A stretch of DNA of 64,000 bases from NCBI RefSeq assembly GCF_022095615.2, contig NZ_CP155559.1, forward strand, positions 1,547,501 to 1,611,500, read 5' to 3'. Position 1 is the first letter of the stretch; the number at the start of each line of letters is the position of its first letter. The stretch comes from Bacillus thuringiensis (lineage in GTDB: Bacteria; Bacillota; Bacilli; Bacillales; Bacillaceae_G). Both the position numbers and the translations under genes were made by a program. Shown here one piece after another: positions 61,839 through 64,000 of the stretch. The notes under the pieces were generated by a model. The model made no database searches. It was not told the origin of the DNA and saw only the letters and a program-made list of their open reading frames with translations.

Positions 61839-62140
61839 GATTAGACGTATTATTACTTTTATTAGCAGCAGGAGCTGTCACACTTGTGCCACGTATTTTA
61901 CCTCTACTCGTATTTAGCAAACTACAAATTCCAGACTGGGGTTTAAAATGGTTAAATTACATACCAATTGCAATATTAGCAGCACTTTTAGCACAAGTTT
62001 TATTTATGCATGAGACGATGCAGTGGGATTACCTTATTGCAGCAATTCCAACATTTCTTGTTGCCATATATACTCGTAGTTTATTAGGTACAGTATTAAC
62101 GGGAGTGATTGTGATTATTTTGTTACGTTTCTTTTTCTAA
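61829..62140 (+). CDS. azlD: AzlD-type exporter small subunit
   Basis: A 103-residue protein with three or four segments, starting AAGAVTLVPRILPLLVFSKL after a short polar tip, which is the AzlD pattern. It overlaps azlC by 10 bases. Together they form the two-part exporter. Confidence 0.9.
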   Translation: MEMRLDVLLLLLAAGAVTLVPRILPLLVFSKLQIPDWGLKWLNYIPIAILAALLAQVLFMHETMQWDYLIAAIPTFLVAIYTRSLLGTVLTGVIVIILLRFFF

Positions 62141-62202
62141 AAAGGATTACGCTCATATAATAGCGAAAGGTGTAATAACATGAAAAATATAGGGGTGGTG
62201 TT

Positions 62203-62373
62203 ATGATACTTTTAACGATAGGAGCAATTTTGTTAACGTTGTTTATTTTCTTTATTATCGGTTTTATTGTATTTATGATGTTTGTTGATAAGGCGACGCC
62301 TCAAATATATTACACACCTTGTGAATCAGTGACAGTGAAATCTAAAGGTAAACATAGAAGGAAGAAAAGTTGA
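62203..62373 (+). CDS. Small membrane protein preceded by an 8-codon leader
   Basis: A 56-residue protein: one hydrophobic helix (residues 2-27) then a basic tail (KSKGKHRRKKS). It is possibly of a Bacillus-specific DUF family such as DUF3951, but this is uncertain. AGGGGTGGTG lies upstream. An 8-codon ORF (62180-62206, MKNIGVVL) overlaps the start by ATGA, so translation may be coupled. A terminator overlaps the stop. Confidence 0.75.
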   Translation: MILLTIGAILLTLFIFFIIGFIVFMMFVDKATPQIYYTPCESVTVKSKGKHRRKKS

Positions 62374-62397
62374 AAGTTGGCTTTTCTTCCTTTTTTT
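62358..62397 (+). terminator. Terminator of the small membrane protein gene
   Basis: A 10-bp stem (GGAAGAAAAG / CTTTTCTTCC) followed by T7, overlapping the end of the CDS. Confidence 0.9.
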
Positions 62398-62565
62398 ACT
62401 ATTTAGATGGTTATTGCTTATGCTTTATATTTAATAATTCTATGTATGATACAATATAAAAAGATTGAGAGATGTTCCAAAGATAGCTGAGTAACTATTT
62501 TTAGAATATCCATTTTTGTCCGCGCTTCATATATACTTGTGTTTGTATTAATTTTAAAGAACAAA

Positions 62566-63153
62566 TTATATAGACCGGTCGTTTGTTTCATAAATATATC
62601 TTAAAAAGGAATTCAATTTAATATCAAATTTGTGTATAAATGCTCTATACACAAGGGTAAAACCTTTTGATATACCGTACCCTAAAATGACACCCATACA
62701 ATTAAATATTACATCGTTTATATCGACATATCGAAAAGTGAATCCGGCATAAAGTGCTGATAAAAGTTGTAAAGTTTCTAATAAGAATCCTAATACAATT
62801 CCTAATAAAACAACCTGTTTGAAATTCGTCTTTTTTATATAAGGAAAACCAAAGCCAAAAGGAATTGTTAGTAGTATATTAAGTATTGATGTTGTTATAG
62901 CAAAATGTTCCGTGTTAAATGGTATAAAATTAGCATCTCTCCATACATTTTGTCCAATGTCTTTTTTCATATTTTCATCTATAATAATTGGGAATTGGGT
63001 ATAATTAAATACTACACAAAGGTACAAATAAAATATTGAAAAAAATAGTAAGTACATGTTTCTCTTTTTTAGGTGTAATTTAAAAAAGAGAAGTAAAAAT
63101 AACAATATAATAAACGCTCCAATAAGAATAAAACCATCAAAGTCAATTAGCAT
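62566..63153 (-). CDS. VanZ-like membrane protein
   Basis: A 195-residue protein with five segments and the VanZ pattern (NFIPFNTEHFAITTSILNILLTIPFGFGFP, LLETLQLLSALYAGFTFRYVDINDVIFNCMGVILGY). VanZ gives low teicoplanin resistance in some contexts; most chromosomal homologs have unknown roles. GAGGG about eight bases before the ATG at 63153 supports it over the ATG at 63168. It lies 41 bp after the secreted protein gene on the same strand and may share its transcript. Confidence 0.82.
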   Translation of the reverse strand: MLIDFDGFILIGAFIILLFLLLFFKLHLKKRNMYLLFFSIFYLYLCVVFNYTQFPIIIDENMKKDIGQNVWRDANFIPFNTEHFAITTSILNILLTIPFGFGFPYIKKTNFKQVVLLGIVLGFLLETLQLLSALYAGFTFRYVDINDVIFNCMGVILGYGISKGFTLVYRAFIHKFDIKLNSFLRYIYETNDRSI

Positions 63154-63193
63154 GTGTAAAACCCTCATATTTTCATAGTTTAGTAGTGATACT

Positions 63194-63604
63194 TTAATTA
63201 GTTATTTTTCCATTCCCTCGTACATTTTGTCCCTCGTCATTTGTTTTCCAAATAAATAAGTAGTATTCACTTGAATTTGTATCAACATTATATGCACCAG
63301 AGAAAGATTTATTTATGCCGCCATTAACTGTTCCATAACTAGGGTCAGAACCCCATGCAGATCTATACAGAGTATATTTTACATCGTAAGGCCCCACAGC
63401 TCCTCCGTCAGTAGAATATACATATGCACTCCCATTGATATATACACTACCTTTAGAAAGGGTGTGAAACTGTTTGTTTTTACTACCATCTACCACTCGA
63501 TAGTCCATTTTAAAACTGTAACTACTAGATGCTGCTAATGTTGGTATAGCGAAACATGTTAGTAAGGTTAAAGCAGTAATAATAGAAAAAATTTTTGTTT
63601 TCAT
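63194..63604 (-). CDS. Secreted protein of unknown function
   Basis: A 136-residue protein with a clear signal peptide (residues 1-25, cleavage near LAA-SS). The mature part is rich in Ser, Tyr, Gly and Asn and predicted all-beta, with no cysteine. I do not recognise the family. AAGGAGG precedes the ATG. An upstream palindrome (63626-63648) suggests regulation. Confidence 0.72.
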   Translation of the reverse strand: MKTKIFSIITALTLLTCFAIPTLAASSSYSFKMDYRVVDGSKNKQFHTLSKGSVYINGSAYVYSTDGGAVGPYDVKYTLYRSAWGSDPSYGTVNGGINKSFSGAYNVDTNSSEYYLFIWKTNDEGQNVRGNGKITN

Positions 63605-63625
63605 GTGTTCCTCCTTGTTATTTTA

Positions 63626-63648
63626 TTATTGAGAGGGATTCTCAATAA
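63626..63648. promoter_or_regulatory. Palindrome upstream of the secreted protein gene
   Basis: TTATTGAGA-GGGAT-TCTCAATAA has perfect 9-bp arms, 22 bases before the start codon. It could be an operator or an mRNA hairpin near the ribosome site. Confidence 0.55.
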
Positions 63649-63835
63649 AGAGGGTAATCTATTTAATTGAACACGTAAATAATAAAGTATAAAGATTAAT
63701 AATTTTTTACATTGGTTTTACGATCATTAAGAAAATGCCATATAGTTTCAATTTGTTTAAAAGAAGGGAGTTCAATTGTTAAAAAAAATTTGTGAATGGA
63801 TTAAGATTGTGTATGATTATACGACTTCAAAAGTA

Positions 63836-64000
63836 CATTGAGGAGAATGCAGTAGCTGAGCAATTTTTTAGTACTATGAATTTCTAACTTTAAAAGAAAA
63901 TGAAATGGTTTTAAGAAGAGAGTGTTAAATAGATGATATATAATAACCACATAAAAATTAGGGGGAAATTAAAAGACCTGAACTTGATATTATACCAAGT
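63836..64000 (+). pseudogene. Decayed IS3-family transposase (C-terminal part), truncated by the window
   Basis: Two blocks in different frames read like the end of an IS3/IS150-type OrfB: ENAVAEQFFSTMNF (63842-63883, compare DNAVAESFFSTLK) and YNNHIKIRGKLKDLNLILYQ (63936-63995, compare YNNHRIKxKLKGLSPVxYR). Stops and a frameshift separate them, so it is a relict. The 230 bp upstream (63605-63835) hold only the palindrome and no gene. Confidence 0.75.

Noticed and set aside
62573..62580. GACCGGTC palindrome looking like a TetR-type operator
   Set aside because: It lies within the last codons of the VanZ-like gene, no TetR gene is nearby, and an 8-bp palindrome is expected by chance.

Overview
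The window is a low-GC Firmicute chromosome segment, almost certainly from the Bacillus cereus group. The evidence is a GerN-type antiporter, a YjcZ-type sporulation peptide, a Spo0E-family phosphatase, a second Hfq-like gene, and a single contiguous flagellar/chemotaxis locus that carries mogR and tandem flagellin genes. No tRNA, rRNA or CRISPR array was seen.

Left flank (1-17,016): short, independently terminated metabolic and transport units. In order these are an acetate-type Na+/solute symporter, a class III aminotransferase, gerN, a MerR regulator with its MATE pump (and a textbook 19-bp-spacer MerR promoter), a YetF-like protein, a YdcF protein, a nitroreductase, a DJ-1/PfpI protein, a TauE exporter, an ArsR-like regulator with an MFS pump, a VOC protein with a second MFS pump, yjcZ, a Spo0E-like gene, an Hfq paralog and an HD hydrolase.

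Motility locus (about 17,087-58,666): it starts with a motP/motB-type stator pair behind a good SigA promoter, then cheY, cheA, a FliY with duplicated CheC domains, and two unknown membrane-linked proteins. A two-gene operon on the minus strand carries cheR. Next come yaaR, flgN, flgK, flgL, fliD, fliS and a fliT-like gene, then flgB, flgC, fliE, fliF, fliG, fliH and fliI. These are followed by fliJ-like, fliK, flgD, flgE, an unknown gene, a small FliG-C-like gene, cheV and mogR. Three tandem flagellin genes lie on the minus strand, with the remnant of a fourth. The block ends with a lytic transglycosylase, fliN-like, fliM, fliN, fliO-like, fliP, fliQ, fliR, flhB, flhA, flhF and flgG. Together they encode the stator, switch, rod/hook, cap and export apparatus. 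No flgM, flagellar sigma factor, cheW, cheB, cheD, fliL or flhG is visible, and the readable promoters are SigA-type. With mogR present, this suggests Listeria-like, repressor-based control.

The most interesting unexplained signals are in the non-coding gaps. Two related candidate structured RNAs flank the FliG-C-like/cheV pair; they share GGCGGT and AGATATGGAG boxes at exactly the same spacing, and the second is coupled to a terminator it could switch. Hairpins sit between the Shine-Dalgarno and the start codon of both cheR and flgG. A 20-codon ORF upstream of mogR ends inside a terminator-like hairpin. The flagellin spacers are identical and carry a 15-bp hairpin.

Right flank (58,667-64,000): a flavin monooxygenase behind a 37-bp Fur-type palindrome, a TrmB regulator with azlC/azlD, small membrane and secreted proteins, a VanZ-like protein, and a decayed IS3-family transposase running off the window. 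Starts were chosen by Shine-Dalgarno spacing. Functions come from reading the protein sequences, with no database search.
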